From contig NZ_AP018178.1 in assembly GCF_002368195.1 (NCBI RefSeq), positions 2,364,238-2,428,237 on the forward strand: 64,000 nucleotides of DNA, given 5' to 3'. The translations under genes were made by a program, and so were the position numbers. This DNA comes from Calothrix sp. NIES-2100. Lineage in GTDB: Bacteria > Cyanobacteriota > Cyanobacteriia > Cyanobacteriales > Nostocaceae. A model generated the notes under the pieces. It ran no database searches and was not told the DNA's origin. It saw only the letters and a program-made list of their open reading frames with translations. Positions 17,683-26,226 of this stretch are shown here, piece after piece. The number at the start of each line of letters is the position of its first letter. The first letter of the stretch is position 1.

Positions 17683-18033
17683 ATGCATTTAAGTGTAATC
17701 ATTGCATTACTGCTGCTGTTCTTGGGGCCATCTCTATGGATTGGCTATCAGGCATTTATGAGATTTGGCGGAACGTGGATGTTGCTGTTGCTACCGATCG
17801 CCTGGTTGGTTGGTTTGTTCATGGGGGCGATCGCGTCCATGTTCGTCACTGGAATACTCGAATGGCTAAGTAATCTCAACCAGCCACCTGCTGAATCGGG
17901 TTCAATGGGTGGGGTGGCATGGCTGGGTATCTGGTTGGTTATAGCATTAATAACTAGCCCATTTTTTGCCGCCGTCTCTACTTGCCTAACTGCAAATTTC
18001 TTATTGCCTGCATTGAGGAGATATTATGGCTGA
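17683..18033 (+). CDS. Small integral membrane protein, unknown
   Basis: A 116-residue protein with about three hydrophobic segments (1-20, 26-60, 85-110). I chose the ATG at 17683. An upstream in-frame start would translate the GGGCATGGGGCAT heptamer tract, which is a non-coding repeat family seen throughout the window. Its 3' end overlaps the next gene by eight bases, so the two are surely co-transcribed and perhaps translationally coupled. Confidence 0.65.
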   Translation: MHLSVIIALLLLFLGPSLWIGYQAFMRFGGTWMLLLLPIAWLVGLFMGAIASMFVTGILEWLSNLNQPPAESGSMGGVAWLGIWLVIALITSPFFAAVSTCLTANFLLPALRRYYG

Positions 18034-19060
18034 AAATTTGTCATCGTCAGAAAAAGAACTCATTATCTCTCAAACTCAATCTCAGTGGCGGAATATCAGC
18101 AGCACGCCTCTGGATTTAGAGCAAGCAACAATTGCAATTCAAGCATTGTATAAATTTGCCGGGTTGGCGCAACCCGAAGTCCAGTTTGTTGCGAGTCCAG
18201 CGGCGGCGAGGGAGAAGGTTGAGCAACAAAGTATGCAGTCTGACTGTATGTTATCTGAGTTATGGGAGGTGTTGCGCGAAGATTTGTGGCGTAGGCTTAG
18301 CCCGTCGCAGACATCGCTCTCTAGTAGCTTAGGAACATTGCAAAATGAATTAACCCACAGTATCAAAAACCCCCTATCTGAGTTCTGGGAAGGCTCTTTT
18401 GGGCGCATTATGTTGGATGGATTAACTGAAGTTTTGGGAGATTTTTTAGCAGATTGTCTGTTACCAGAATGGGGTATTTGCTGGGCTGCAATGTTTACAG
18501 CAGCACATCGGCTGGGAGTTCCGTTAGAGCAAGACAAATACAATCTGTTTTGCAACTATATGCGACAGGTTGGTTGGCTGTTTCCTTACGAAGGAGTAGC
18601 GATCGCAATTCAACGTCCTATAATTCGCTTTAATAGCGTAGGGGAAATTCATGGCGAAGGAATCCCTGCAATTGAGTTTCCTGATGGCTTCGGTGTCTAT
18701 GCCTATCAGGGAATCAATCTGCCAGAAAAGTATGGTAAACTCCACCCAACAAACTGGCGTGGTGAGTGGTTGCTAGAACAACGAAATGCGGAACTGCGGC
18801 GAGTATTGATTCAAGGGATTGGCTATGAAAGGATTTGTCAAGATTTGCAAGCTAAGGAATGCGATCGCTGGCAAGATTACACTTTACTGCAAATTGAGTC
18901 TCAAGTTGACGTTGAACCAATACATTTACTGAAAATGACTTGTCCCAGTACTAACTTTATCCATGTGTTGCGAGTCCCACCAGATCTCAATTCTGCCCGC
19001 GAAGCCATTCGCTGGGTAAATTGGGGAATTGATCCGACTGAGTTTGCTGTTCAAAGCTGA
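18026..19060 (+). CDS. Soluble protein of unknown function, coupled to membrane gene
   Basis: A 344-residue protein without membrane segments or recognised motifs. It has Trp-rich stretches (LSELWEVLREDLWRRL, NWRGEWLLEQRNAEL) and a C-terminal HVLRVPPDLNSAREAIRWVNWG. Its ATG lies inside the end of the preceding membrane-protein gene, preceded by GAGGAG. The closing REAIRWVNWGIDP form is reminiscent of cyanobacterial proteins that sit near leucine-rich or WD40 genes, but I cannot assign a family. It is followed by a convergent two-gene unit three bases downstream. Confidence 0.65.
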   Translation: MAENLSSSEKELIISQTQSQWRNISSTPLDLEQATIAIQALYKFAGLAQPEVQFVASPAAAREKVEQQSMQSDCMLSELWEVLREDLWRRLSPSQTSLSSSLGTLQNELTHSIKNPLSEFWEGSFGRIMLDGLTEVLGDFLADCLLPEWGICWAAMFTAAHRLGVPLEQDKYNLFCNYMRQVGWLFPYEGVAIAIQRPIIRFNSVGEIHGEGIPAIEFPDGFGVYAYQGINLPEKYGKLHPTNWRGEWLLEQRNAELRRVLIQGIGYERICQDLQAKECDRWQDYTLLQIESQVDVEPIHLLKMTCPSTNFIHVLRVPPDLNSAREAIRWVNWGIDPTEFAVQS

Positions 19061-19063
19061 TGG

Positions 19064-19432
19064 TTACAAAATTTCATCTACCAGAACTGTACCACCCTCA
19101 CAGAAATCTATGCCCAGATGATAATCTGACAAAAGAGCAGTACCAATTAGCGGACGACGACCCATCGCTAAAACCGGAATCTCACGTTCTATCCCATTCC
19201 AGAAAATTGTGGCTTGATGAACGTTCGTTACTATATGGGAATTGTCAGCCAAATTAGCTCTCATGGGAGCCAGATAAACTAAATCAAGGTCAGTAATTAC
19301 AGCAGATGGCAAAGTTAAAAATCCTTCAAAGCCTGTATCGACGACACACTCAATTTCTACTGGGGGTCGTCTCGGAGGAAGAATAATTACACCTATACGC
19401 GCCTGACGCCCAACTACTGTCCCCTGTATCAC
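19064..19432 (-). CDS. Clan AA retropepsin-like aspartic protease
   Basis: A 122-residue protein with the single-domain aspartic protease signature VDTGFEGFLTLP (catalytic Asp in DTG) and a later hydrophobic-hydrophobic-Gly segment (LIGTALLSDYHLGIDF). Such proteins act as dimers. The start ATG overlaps the stop of the upstream 90-residue gene (ATGA at 19429-19432), so the two are translated together. Its stop lies three bases from the end of the convergent 344-residue gene. Substrate unknown; the compact two-gene layout resembles toxin-antitoxin modules. Confidence 0.7.
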   Translation of the reverse strand: MIQGTVVGRQARIGVIILPPRRPPVEIECVVDTGFEGFLTLPSAVITDLDLVYLAPMRANLADNSHIVTNVHQATIFWNGIEREIPVLAMGRRPLIGTALLSDYHLGIDFCEGGTVLVDEIL

Positions 19433-19701
19433 TGCGCTATTCTCACCAACGTACCACCCACCGCATAAACGGCATCATAACCAATCCGCTCTGTCCAGAT
19501 GACAGCATTAGGTTGTTTCGCTTGCAAACGATGGCAAGACACAACTAAATCATCATCAATTTCATAATCGCCACTGTCAATATCAATAGAGATAATTTTG
19601 CCAATATTCTCTGGTATCTCTACTTGATTCCGGATACTTCTTTCGTAGAGTTCTCCGCCTTGTTGCGCAATTTCTTCTTTGCTGAGTTGAGGATGAGCCA
19701 T
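19429..19701 (-). CDS. Small acidic partner protein of the aspartic protease
   Basis: A 90-residue acidic protein beginning LSKEEIAQQGGELYERSIR and ending VYAVGGTLVRI. It has no DNA-binding motif that I can identify and no membrane segment. It is fused by a four-base stop/start overlap to the clan AA protease gene. AGGAGG (19709-19714) seven bases before the ATG is a strong ribosome-binding site. It could be the protease's substrate, inhibitor or regulator. All three are inference. Confidence 0.65.
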   Translation of the reverse strand: MAHPQLSKEEIAQQGGELYERSIRNQVEIPENIGKIISIDIDSGDYEIDDDLVVSCHRLQAKQPNAVIWTERIGYDAVYAVGGTLVRIAQ

Positions 19702-19977
19702 ATCAGCAACCTCCTTTGTTCAAGTTGCTAGATTTCTACTCTATCTTAAATCATGAATGTGCTGCGGTATTGCATCAACTATAAATCCGCTGTGTCAGAT
19801 TATCGATTGCTTAATCTCCTACACCAAAATTATTGTCTGCGATCGCATCTTCAGAATGTGGGTAAAAATATTACCTCTATTTTCATTGCAGCATTGAAAA
19901 CCCATCTCCAGAGCGTTAAGCTATTAAAGCTCGATGCCTAACATGGTTATTAGTGTTTTTTCACATCATCAGGTGTT

Positions 19978-21015
19978 ATGACTAACCCAATCCTAGACTA
20001 CAACCCCAGCGGCGTAGGTGAAATCAACGGTAACCTCTTAGGTTTACCCTTCGATTACGAGTCTGCAAACCTGATTGTGTTTGGCGTACCTTGGGAAGTC
20101 ACAGTTTCCTACGGCGCAGGAACCGCCAATGGCCCGCAGCAGATTTTGGATGCATCTACCCAACTAGATTTGTTCGATTTCGATCATCCTGATGGCTGGA
20201 AACAAGGAATTTTTATGATGGAAATTCCCCAAGATATTTTAGAAAAAAATGAATACTATCGAGGTTTAGCCGCCAAAATTATCGATCGCCTCGTCCAAGG
20301 GAAAGCACTGACAGATACGCCTGATTTAACACCTGTGCTTACGGAAATTAATCAGGCTTCCCAACAGGTGAATCAATGGCTGTTTGAAAATTCTCAAAAA
20401 GCAATCAATGATGGTAAGCGAGTTGCAGTCATTGGTGGCGATCACAGTTCACCTTTAGGTTACTTTCAAGCATTAGCAGCAAAGTACCCAGATTATGGCA
20501 TTTTACACATAGATGCCCACGCAGATTTACGGGATGCCTACGAAGGGTTTGAGTTTTCCCATGCGTCGATCATGTTCAATGCCATAAAAATACCGCAAAT
20601 TTCCAAGTTAGTGCAGGTGGGTTTACGGGATATTTGCCATGATGAAGTGCAAATTATTAACCAATCAGGCGATCGCATTATTGCCTATTACGACCCAGCC
20701 ATAAAACAAAAACTCTACTCAGGAACAACTTGGATTGATTTGTGTCAAGAAATTATCAGCCATTTGCCCGAATTCGTCCACATCAGCTTTGATGTCGATG
20801 GTTTAGATCCCAAACTCTGTCCAAATACAGGTACTCCTGTTCCTGGCGGTTTGGAGTTAGAACAAGCGTTTTGTCTGTTCCGAGAATTGGTGAAGAGTGG
20901 CAGAAAAATTATTGGCTTTGATGTCTGCGAAGTCGGTGATGCTGAGTGGGATGGCAATGTGGGGGCGCGAATTGTCTATAAATTGGCGAATTTCCTGGAT
21001 TTATCTCAGCAATAA
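19978..21015 (+). CDS. speB: Agmatinase / arginase-family ureohydrolase
   Basis: A 345-residue ureohydrolase. The metal ligands are all present: GGDHSSPLG (about 154-162), HIDAHADLRDAYEG (about 178-191) and ISFDVDGLDP (about 267-276). Family enzymes hydrolyse a guanidino group with a binuclear Mn centre. Agmatinase is the likeliest activity for this cyanobacterial type, giving putrescine and urea. Arginase and guanidine hydrolase are the alternatives, and motifs alone do not settle it. No Ni-chaperone genes lie nearby, which weakly disfavours guanidine hydrolase. Confidence 0.8.
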   Translation: MTNPILDYNPSGVGEINGNLLGLPFDYESANLIVFGVPWEVTVSYGAGTANGPQQILDASTQLDLFDFDHPDGWKQGIFMMEIPQDILEKNEYYRGLAAKIIDRLVQGKALTDTPDLTPVLTEINQASQQVNQWLFENSQKAINDGKRVAVIGGDHSSPLGYFQALAAKYPDYGILHIDAHADLRDAYEGFEFSHASIMFNAIKIPQISKLVQVGLRDICHDEVQIINQSGDRIIAYYDPAIKQKLYSGTTWIDLCQEIISHLPEFVHISFDVDGLDPKLCPNTGTPVPGGLELEQAFCLFRELVKSGRKIIGFDVCEVGDAEWDGNVGARIVYKLANFLDLSQQ

Positions 21016-21301
21016 ACCAGGCGATCGCGTTTATACACATACCCGCCTATATAACTCTTTACTCAGATAAAAAAAACTATCTTTAGATAGATGCGATTCG
21101 ATTCTTGAGTCTGCCAGATTAAAAACATTAAAACCAATTCACACTCACTGGAGATGAGTTTTCGGTTCGGTTCACCTAAATAACGCAATTTGCGCCAACC
21201 AAGGTGACAGTCAATTGCAGATATCAAGGAAAAACAGTTTTCCTTTATCTGAAATATAAGTCCAAGTGACAAGGACTTTTGACCGCTGAACCCTACACAT
21301 T

Positions 21302-22393
21302 ATGAAAATCGCACAAATCGCACCCCTGTGGGAACAAGTTCCGCCTGTGACCTATGGTGGAACAGAGTTAGTCGTGAGTCGTTTGACCGATGAACTGGTA
21401 CGCAGAGGTCACGAAGTCACGCTGTTCGCTTCTGGTGATTCCCAAACTCTAGCTCGTTTAGAAGCTGGGAGTCCTCGTGCATTACGCTTGGCTACAGATA
21501 TCCAAGATCCAATGATGTACGACATCATGCACGTTGGTAATGTTTATCAACGGGCGAGCGAATTCGATATTATTCACTCCCACGTAGGGGTTTGGTCTTT
21601 GCCTTTGGCTAGTGTGGTCTCAACACCAACAGTGCATACCTTACACGGTATTTTTACCCGCGATAACAACAAAGTATTTAGGCAATATAGCACACAACCA
21701 TATATCAGCATTAGTGATGCCCAACGGCTGTTAAACATTAATTATGTTTCTACAGTCTACAACGGTATCAGTGTTGAGAAGTTTCCGTTTTTTGCGGAGC
21801 CTCAAGATCCGCCATATTTGGCATTCTTAGGCCGCTTCTCACCCGAAAAAGGGCCACAACACGCGATCGCCATTGCCAAGCAGACCGGTTGGCGCTTGAA
21901 GATGGCTGGTAAAGTGGATGTGGTAGATAAGGAGTTTTTTGAAAAAGAAATTGCTCCCCATATCGATGGTAAACAAATCGAGTTTCTCGGTGAAGTTAAC
22001 CACGGTCAAAAAGCCGAACTTTTGGGTAACGCAGCAATTACGCTGTTCCCCATCACCTGGTGCGAACCCTTTGGGTTGGTGATGGCGGAATCTATGGCGA
22101 CGGGTACACCAGTCATCGCCATGAATATGGGTTCTGTATCCGAAGTAATTGCTAATGGCGAGACAGGTTATGTCTGCCAAAGTTACGATGAAATGGCGGC
22201 GATGATTCCCAAAGCCTTAAAACTCGATCGGAAAAAATGTCGCGAACACGTAGAAAACAAATTTAGCGTTACCCAAATGGTTGACGGCTATGAAGCAGTC
22301 TACGAAAAAATCGTTGGCGATCGCAACTTCCGTCATTGGTTCAATGCAGCAATCAGAAATTCTTTGGAATCTCTGACATCTTTGACCAAGTAA
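21302..22393 (+). CDS. Family 4 glycosyltransferase (GT-B)
   Basis: A 363-residue enzyme opening with MKIAQIAPLWEQVPPVTYGG, the glycine-rich N-terminal loop of GT4 enzymes. It also has HSHVGVWSLPLAS, GRFSPEKGPQHAI (start of the donor-binding half) and the EPFGLVMAESMATGTPVIA motif with the conserved E-x7-E pair. It transfers a sugar from an NDP- or UDP-sugar, but acceptor and product are unknown. It stands alone, ended by a clear terminator at 22471-22495. Confidence 0.85.
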   Translation: MKIAQIAPLWEQVPPVTYGGTELVVSRLTDELVRRGHEVTLFASGDSQTLARLEAGSPRALRLATDIQDPMMYDIMHVGNVYQRASEFDIIHSHVGVWSLPLASVVSTPTVHTLHGIFTRDNNKVFRQYSTQPYISISDAQRLLNINYVSTVYNGISVEKFPFFAEPQDPPYLAFLGRFSPEKGPQHAIAIAKQTGWRLKMAGKVDVVDKEFFEKEIAPHIDGKQIEFLGEVNHGQKAELLGNAAITLFPITWCEPFGLVMAESMATGTPVIAMNMGSVSEVIANGETGYVCQSYDEMAAMIPKALKLDRKKCREHVENKFSVTQMVDGYEAVYEKIVGDRNFRHWFNAAIRNSLESLTSLTK

Positions 22394-22470
22394 TTGCTAA
22401 TTCGTAATTCGTAATTATGAAAGTCCGACAGAATCTAGGTTTTAGGGCTTGAATTTGTAAATAGTCTACT

Positions 22471-22495
22471 GCTCCCTGTATATGGGAGCTTTTTT
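22471..22495 (+). terminator. Rho-independent terminator after the GT4 gene
   Basis: GCTCCC, a seven-base loop, GGGAGC and then six T form a textbook intrinsic terminator 78 bases after the glycosyltransferase stop codon. Confidence 0.8.
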
Positions 22496-22534
22496 GTGGG
22501 AAAAGATATACTTGGGGCGATCGCAACTTATATG

Positions 22535-23160
22535 ATGTCCGGTAAATAACTCTTAATTTGATACTAACTATATCTGCTACTTCGATCGGTTCTACCCTAA
22601 TTAGCCATTAGCATATAGCTTAAGCTTAACCTGGACGAACGCACTTGCATTATAAATGAAAGTCCTCGTTTTGTCAATAAAAGTTCTAACCTTTTGAATA
22701 AAAGTTCCAACCTTTTGAATAAAAGTTCCAACCTTTTGAATAAAAGTTCCAACCTTTTGAATAAAAGTTCCAACCTTTTGAATAAAAGTTCCAACCTTTT
22801 GAATAAAAGTTCTAACCTTTTGAATAAAAGTTCCAACCTTTTGAATAAAAGTTCTAACCTTTTGAATAAAAGTCCTTGTTTTGTTAACCAACGATCGCAA
22901 ATCTTGTCTGTTGGCTCAAAATTGCACGTAGGCATAGCCCGCACTTCGGCAGAGCTACCGTGACCATCGTAGACATCGCCTAGCCAGTGATTAAACAATC
23001 TTAGCGTAGAGATGCGATCGCGAATGATATCATATCCTTTCAAATAACCGTCATTGCGACCCTAGGGAAGCAATCCCAAAAAATTCCACAACCCCTGCGA
23101 TTGCTTTGTTCCACTTCGTTGCACTCGCGGCGGACATATTAAGGGTAATTTGCCGGACAT
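22535..23160. mobile_element. 626-bp element bounded by ~26-bp imperfect inverted repeats
   Basis: The left end ATGTCCGGTAAATAACTCTT (22535-) matches the reverse complement of the right end (23160-) ATGTCCGGCAAATTACCCTT; 22 of 26 bases agree. Inside lie the 21-bp tandem array and a GCATAGCCCGCACTTCGG-type repeat, but no transposase. A clear target-site duplication is not visible. It fills most of the 1.1-kb gap between the GT4 and CHAT-GUN4 genes. Non-autonomous mobility is inferred. Confidence 0.55.
22655..22885. repeat. 21-bp minisatellite, eleven units
   Basis: The unit AATAAAAGTTCCAACCTTTTG repeats nine times without a break (22676-22864), with C/T variation at one position. Each side is flanked by one more degenerate unit of the same length (AATGAAAGTCCTCGTTTTGTC and AATAAAAGTCCTTGTTTTGTT). 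The two flanking units resemble each other more than the core. Because 21 is a multiple of three, several frames on both strands are open (SSNLLNK, LLFKRLE, TFIQKVG), but none has a convincing start or composition. Confidence 0.9.
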
Positions 23161-23474
23161 GGTATGAACTTGGGATAAGCCAGTATTACTTTTGTCATGC
23201 GGTAGGTTCCTGCGCGTCTACGTAATTTCCCAACCCTAGAGCGAGTTTGAAAACACGCCGTTTTGAAAGCCAAAACAAAGTACCAGAAAAAATCCGTATT
23301 ATGCTGTTTTGGGGAATTCAGGCTGGCTTTATTGTATTCATAGTATTGAAATATCTAAAATTCACATTAGATAAGACAGTGTATAAGCAAACCCGATTTA
23401 TCATTAATATCTAGCCAGAGTAGCAAAAGAATATTTGCATACTGAAATATTATGTCATACAACCCTGCCCTGCC

Positions 23475-24644
23475 ATGAACGATGAAATTCCAGTCAAAAC
23501 AATCTTAGTGTTGTCAGCCAATCCCAAAGGTACACAGCCACTACGTTTACATGAGGAAATCCGTGAAATTAAGGAAGGGTTGCAACTAGCGAAACAACGC
23601 GACAGATTTAAGATAGACTCGGCAGAAGCAGTACGCCACAGAGATATTTCCCGTTCTATACTGAATTTTGAACCCCAGATTGTCCATTTTTCCGGACATG
23701 GTGCAGGGGAACCAGGCTTAATATTTGAAGATAACACCGGACAACAGAAGCTAGTCGATGCAGAAGCATTAGCTGGATTATTTAAATTGTTCGCAGATAA
23801 AGTAGAGTGTGTATTACTTAATGCTTGCTATTCCAAGATTCAAGCTCAAGCCATTGCTCAACACATTAATTATGTTATCGGCATGAGTCAAGAAATTGGG
23901 GATAAAGCCGCTATTGAATTTGCCGTTGGTTTTTACGATGCTCTGGGGGCTGGAAGAGATTTTGAATTTGCATATAAATATGGTTGTCAAGTCATCCGCA
24001 TGGCAGGGATTCAAGAGCATTTGACACCTCAACTGTTGAAAAAAGAAGATTGGCAGGGGAAAAGTATAAATACCACCTATGTACCCACTTCCCCCCCACC
24101 CGATGCTCGCACAACAGCCGAGAAGCAACGACAAAAACAGGAGACTAATGACCTGCCCTCTGAAAAGGGAGTAGACTACACCAAACTGCGCGACTTGCTA
24201 GCAGCAGGCAAGTGGAAAGATGCAGATCAGGAAACTCTAGTTGTGATGCTCCAAGCCACTGGCAGACAAAAAGAAGGCTATTTAGATTCCAAATCCATCG
24301 AAAACTTCCCTTGCACAGACTTACGCACTATTGACCAACTTTGGATACAATATAGCAAAGGGCTTTTTGGCTTCAGTGTGCAAAAGCGCATTTGGGAAAG
24401 CGTATCAAAGGACCACGAAAAGTTTGGCGATCGCGTCGGTTGGCGAAAAGGAATGTTCTTAAACAAAGAATGGCTCTCGTACTCCCAACTCACCTTCTCC
24501 CTCAATGCCCCCCAAGGGCATCTACCTAACGGAATACAAAACAGGTCGATTGATGGCGAGCATGGCAGAGTGGTACTCTTGTATGGGTTCGAGAGCAAGC
24601 GGATTCGGATTCTCGCGTCCAGACTTGAGACTTGTGAAGTTTAA
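23475..24644 (+). CDS. CHAT (caspase-like) protease-GUN4 fusion protein
   Basis: A 389-residue fusion. The N-terminal CHAT/caspase-fold domain (about 1-190) has the catalytic pair His75 in HFSGHGAGEP and Cys118 in VLLNACYS. A Pro/Gln-rich linker (about 205-228) leads to a GUN4-like domain (about 231-389: DYTKLRDLLAAGKWKDAD, IDQLWIQYSKGLFGFSVQ, FGDRVGWR). GUN4 domains bind tetrapyrroles in chlorophyll synthesis; in such fusions they may be sensors. The gene stands alone between mobile-type elements. Proteolysis triggered by tetrapyrrole or another signal is an inference from domain order only. Confidence 0.8.
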   Translation: MNDEIPVKTILVLSANPKGTQPLRLHEEIREIKEGLQLAKQRDRFKIDSAEAVRHRDISRSILNFEPQIVHFSGHGAGEPGLIFEDNTGQQKLVDAEALAGLFKLFADKVECVLLNACYSKIQAQAIAQHINYVIGMSQEIGDKAAIEFAVGFYDALGAGRDFEFAYKYGCQVIRMAGIQEHLTPQLLKKEDWQGKSINTTYVPTSPPPDARTTAEKQRQKQETNDLPSEKGVDYTKLRDLLAAGKWKDADQETLVVMLQATGRQKEGYLDSKSIENFPCTDLRTIDQLWIQYSKGLFGFSVQKRIWESVSKDHEKFGDRVGWRKGMFLNKEWLSYSQLTFSLNAPQGHLPNGIQNRSIDGEHGRVVLLYGFESKRIRILASRLETCEV

Positions 24645-24703
24645 CATATAAGCCTTTCAGAAATTTTTTAAGATTTATAACACAAGCCATTCCCACGTAA
24701 TCA

Positions 24704-25611
24704 TCAACATTGTAGAAATCCGATACCTGGCACTGGGGGGTGATAGCAGTTCGCCTCAATGAATATCCTTGCTACCTCCTCTACTTCCATGCTTTCTGTA
24801 ACTTTTTGTTTGTCCCAAGGTAACGTCATCTGTCCTGGGAAAGATTTTTTAGGTTTACCCTTTATCTGCATTCCTGCTAGCAAGCGACTACCCCAATGGT
24901 TCTTTTTTTCTGGTTTGGGTTTGGGGCGATATTTTTTACAAAAGCCTCGGTATTTAGCAGCACATTCATCCAGCGTTCTACCCAGTTGTAAAAAAGCTGG
25001 ATGCCATTGAGTGATACCATCATTCCCTAACCTGTCGTGAACGCCATAATTGCTGAAATCATAGAAAAATCCCTGCTGTATTCCTGCGGCTTTTGGGTTA
25101 GCATGAATGTAACGTAGGGTATTTAATCCCCTTTTTGTGTCGGTGTTGGCAAAACCGCTGCTGTGATAACGCTTCTCCCAAAAATGTCCTGTACGGTTCA
25201 GCATCCGGTTAAAGCACATAGCGGTATACCAATTAAGCCAGTGCATTATTTTGGGCAAATCTGACCCTTGTGCGGGTTCTAGCAAGTAGTGTACATGATT
25301 GCTCATGATACAAAGAGCATAAAGCTTAAACCCATACTTTTGCTGTGCTTTTTTGATAGCGTAGAGAAACACTTCTCGACATTCTAAACGGGTGAGTCGA
25401 AATTCGCGGTTAGGGACTTCCAGAAATTAAATTATTCAATTTGGAGAGCGAAAACGATTGTGAAATTCTTCCTCCCCTGCTCCCCCTGCTTCCCCTGCTC
25501 CCCCTGCTCACCACAGCGATGGGATATTTTTTTAGTTGGAAGTCCCTTATTGCACCGGGTGGTGATGTGATAGGAGAATCCTGGTTGTAAATTGCGGGGA
25601 TAACGAGGCAT
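24704..25611 (-). pseudogene. REP-associated (RAYT/Y1) transposase gene broken by a MITE
   Basis: The 3' part (24704-25409) encodes the Y1/HUH transposase core with SNHVHYLLEP and HFWEKRYHSSGF. The 5' part (25550-25611) encodes MPRYPRNLQPGFSYHITTRC, the usual start of this family. Between them lies a 134-bp insert (25413-25546) flanked by TTA on both sides (25410-25412 and 25547-25549). Removing the insert and one TTA restores TGCAATAACCGCGAA, reading CNNRE, the family's expected joint. The total of 137 extra bases shifts the frame, so the full protein cannot be made. A shortened product could start at the GTG at 25372 but would lack the N-terminal strand. Confidence 0.9.
25413..25546. mobile_element. 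134-bp MITE inserted in the transposase gene (best-preserved copy)
   Basis: The ends GGGACTTCCA and TGGAAGTCCC are inverted copies. The subterminal parts GAAATTAAATTATTC and GATATTTTTTTAGT match copies at 12945 and 29629. The element is flanked by a three-base direct repeat TTA, as expected of a transposition duplication. The core holds CCCCTGCT heptamer-like repeats, unlike the TTGACTG repeats in the other copies. No coding capacity. Confidence 0.85.
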
Positions 25612-25641
25612 GAAAATTTTGGCTAGTTTGTCACAAAGTAT

Positions 25642-25674
25642 AGATCCCCGACTGTTTGGAAAAGTTGGAGATCT
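25642..25674. repeat. Degenerate copy of the AGATCCCCGAC hairpin
   Basis: AGATCCCCGACTGTTTGG and AAAAGTTGGAGATCT follow the same 33-bp plan as the palindromes at 703-735 and 42429-42461, but with mismatches in the stem. It lies in the space between the broken transposase and the toxin-antitoxin genes. Confidence 0.55.
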
Positions 25675-25730
25675 GCGAGAGTCTGAGAGGTTGTTTGAAA
25701 AGTGGTTGGCTGTGATTTTAGGCACTAATC

Positions 25731-25806
25731 GATCCCCCCTAGCCCCCCTTAAAAAGGGGGGAAAACTTCTTAAAGTCCCCCTTTTTAAGGGGGATTTAGG
25801 GGGATC
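25731..25806. repeat. 76-bp foldback repeat (GATCCCCC / GGGGGATC)
   Basis: The arms GATCCCCCCTAGCCCCCCTT and AAGGGGGATTTAGGGGGATC flank paired AAAAAGGGGG and CCCCCTTTTT blocks, so the whole stretch folds back on itself. It is a dispersed repeat type; it also fills part of the 382-bp gap before the VapB gene. The rest of that gap shows no gene. Confidence 0.7.
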
Positions 25807-25993
25807 TAAAACGTTTTGCTACCCAAGACAGGACTTTTCAAACATCCTCTGAATGATAAATGGTGGAAAATACGATTCGCTATCATCAACGCATAAAAGC
25901 CAAGTCCCATACAATAATAAACAGGCAAGGGGGATGTAAACAATGCAAAGGTAAAATAGATGTGCGACAAATCCCCATCCCTCAGAAATTACT

Positions 25994-26224
25994 ATGAAAC
26001 AAATTACCCTTGCAGAACTTCCCGAAACCGTTCAAAACCTAATTAACCAAGCTCAAAAAACTGGTGAACCTCTCACTATCATCCAAAATGGTGTCCCCTT
26101 CGCCATCATATCCCCCATTCAAAAAAAATCCCTCCTGCAAACACTTTCTACCCTTGAACCATTAGACGAAGACTTTGCTGATGTGGACGAAGGATTATTA
26201 CCATTAGATGATATTGAGTTTTAA
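25994..26224 (+). CDS. Phd/YefM-type antitoxin (VapB partner)
   Basis: A 76-residue protein: LAELPETVQNLINQAQKTGEPLTIIQNGVPFAII has the Phd/YefM fold (short helix, then strand with G.P.AII). An acidic C-terminal tail (DEDFADVDEGLLPLDD) would wrap the toxin. Two bases separate its stop from the PIN-domain gene. Expected role: neutralise the PIN RNase and repress their own promoter. Confidence 0.8.
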   Translation: MKQITLAELPETVQNLINQAQKTGEPLTIIQNGVPFAIISPIQKKSLLQTLSTLEPLDEDFADVDEGLLPLDDIEF

Positions 26225-26226
26225 AC

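Noticed and set aside
19753..19941. 62-codon rightward frame before speB
   Set aside because: Composition is not protein-like, and there is no ribosome-binding site and no recognisable product.
19978..21015. Guanidine hydrolase instead of agmatinase
   Set aside because: Possible for this fold, but the nickel-insertion genes that accompany known guanidine hydrolases are not next to it; motifs alone cannot prove either activity.
22655..22885. CRISPR array
   Set aside because: The 21-bp units are contiguous with no variable spacers, and there are no cas genes in the window.
22597..23043. Long open frames through the 21-bp repeats on both strands
   Set aside because: They are open because the unit is a multiple of three. 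Several frames are open at once, the peptides are pure low-complexity, and none has a convincing ribosome-binding site.
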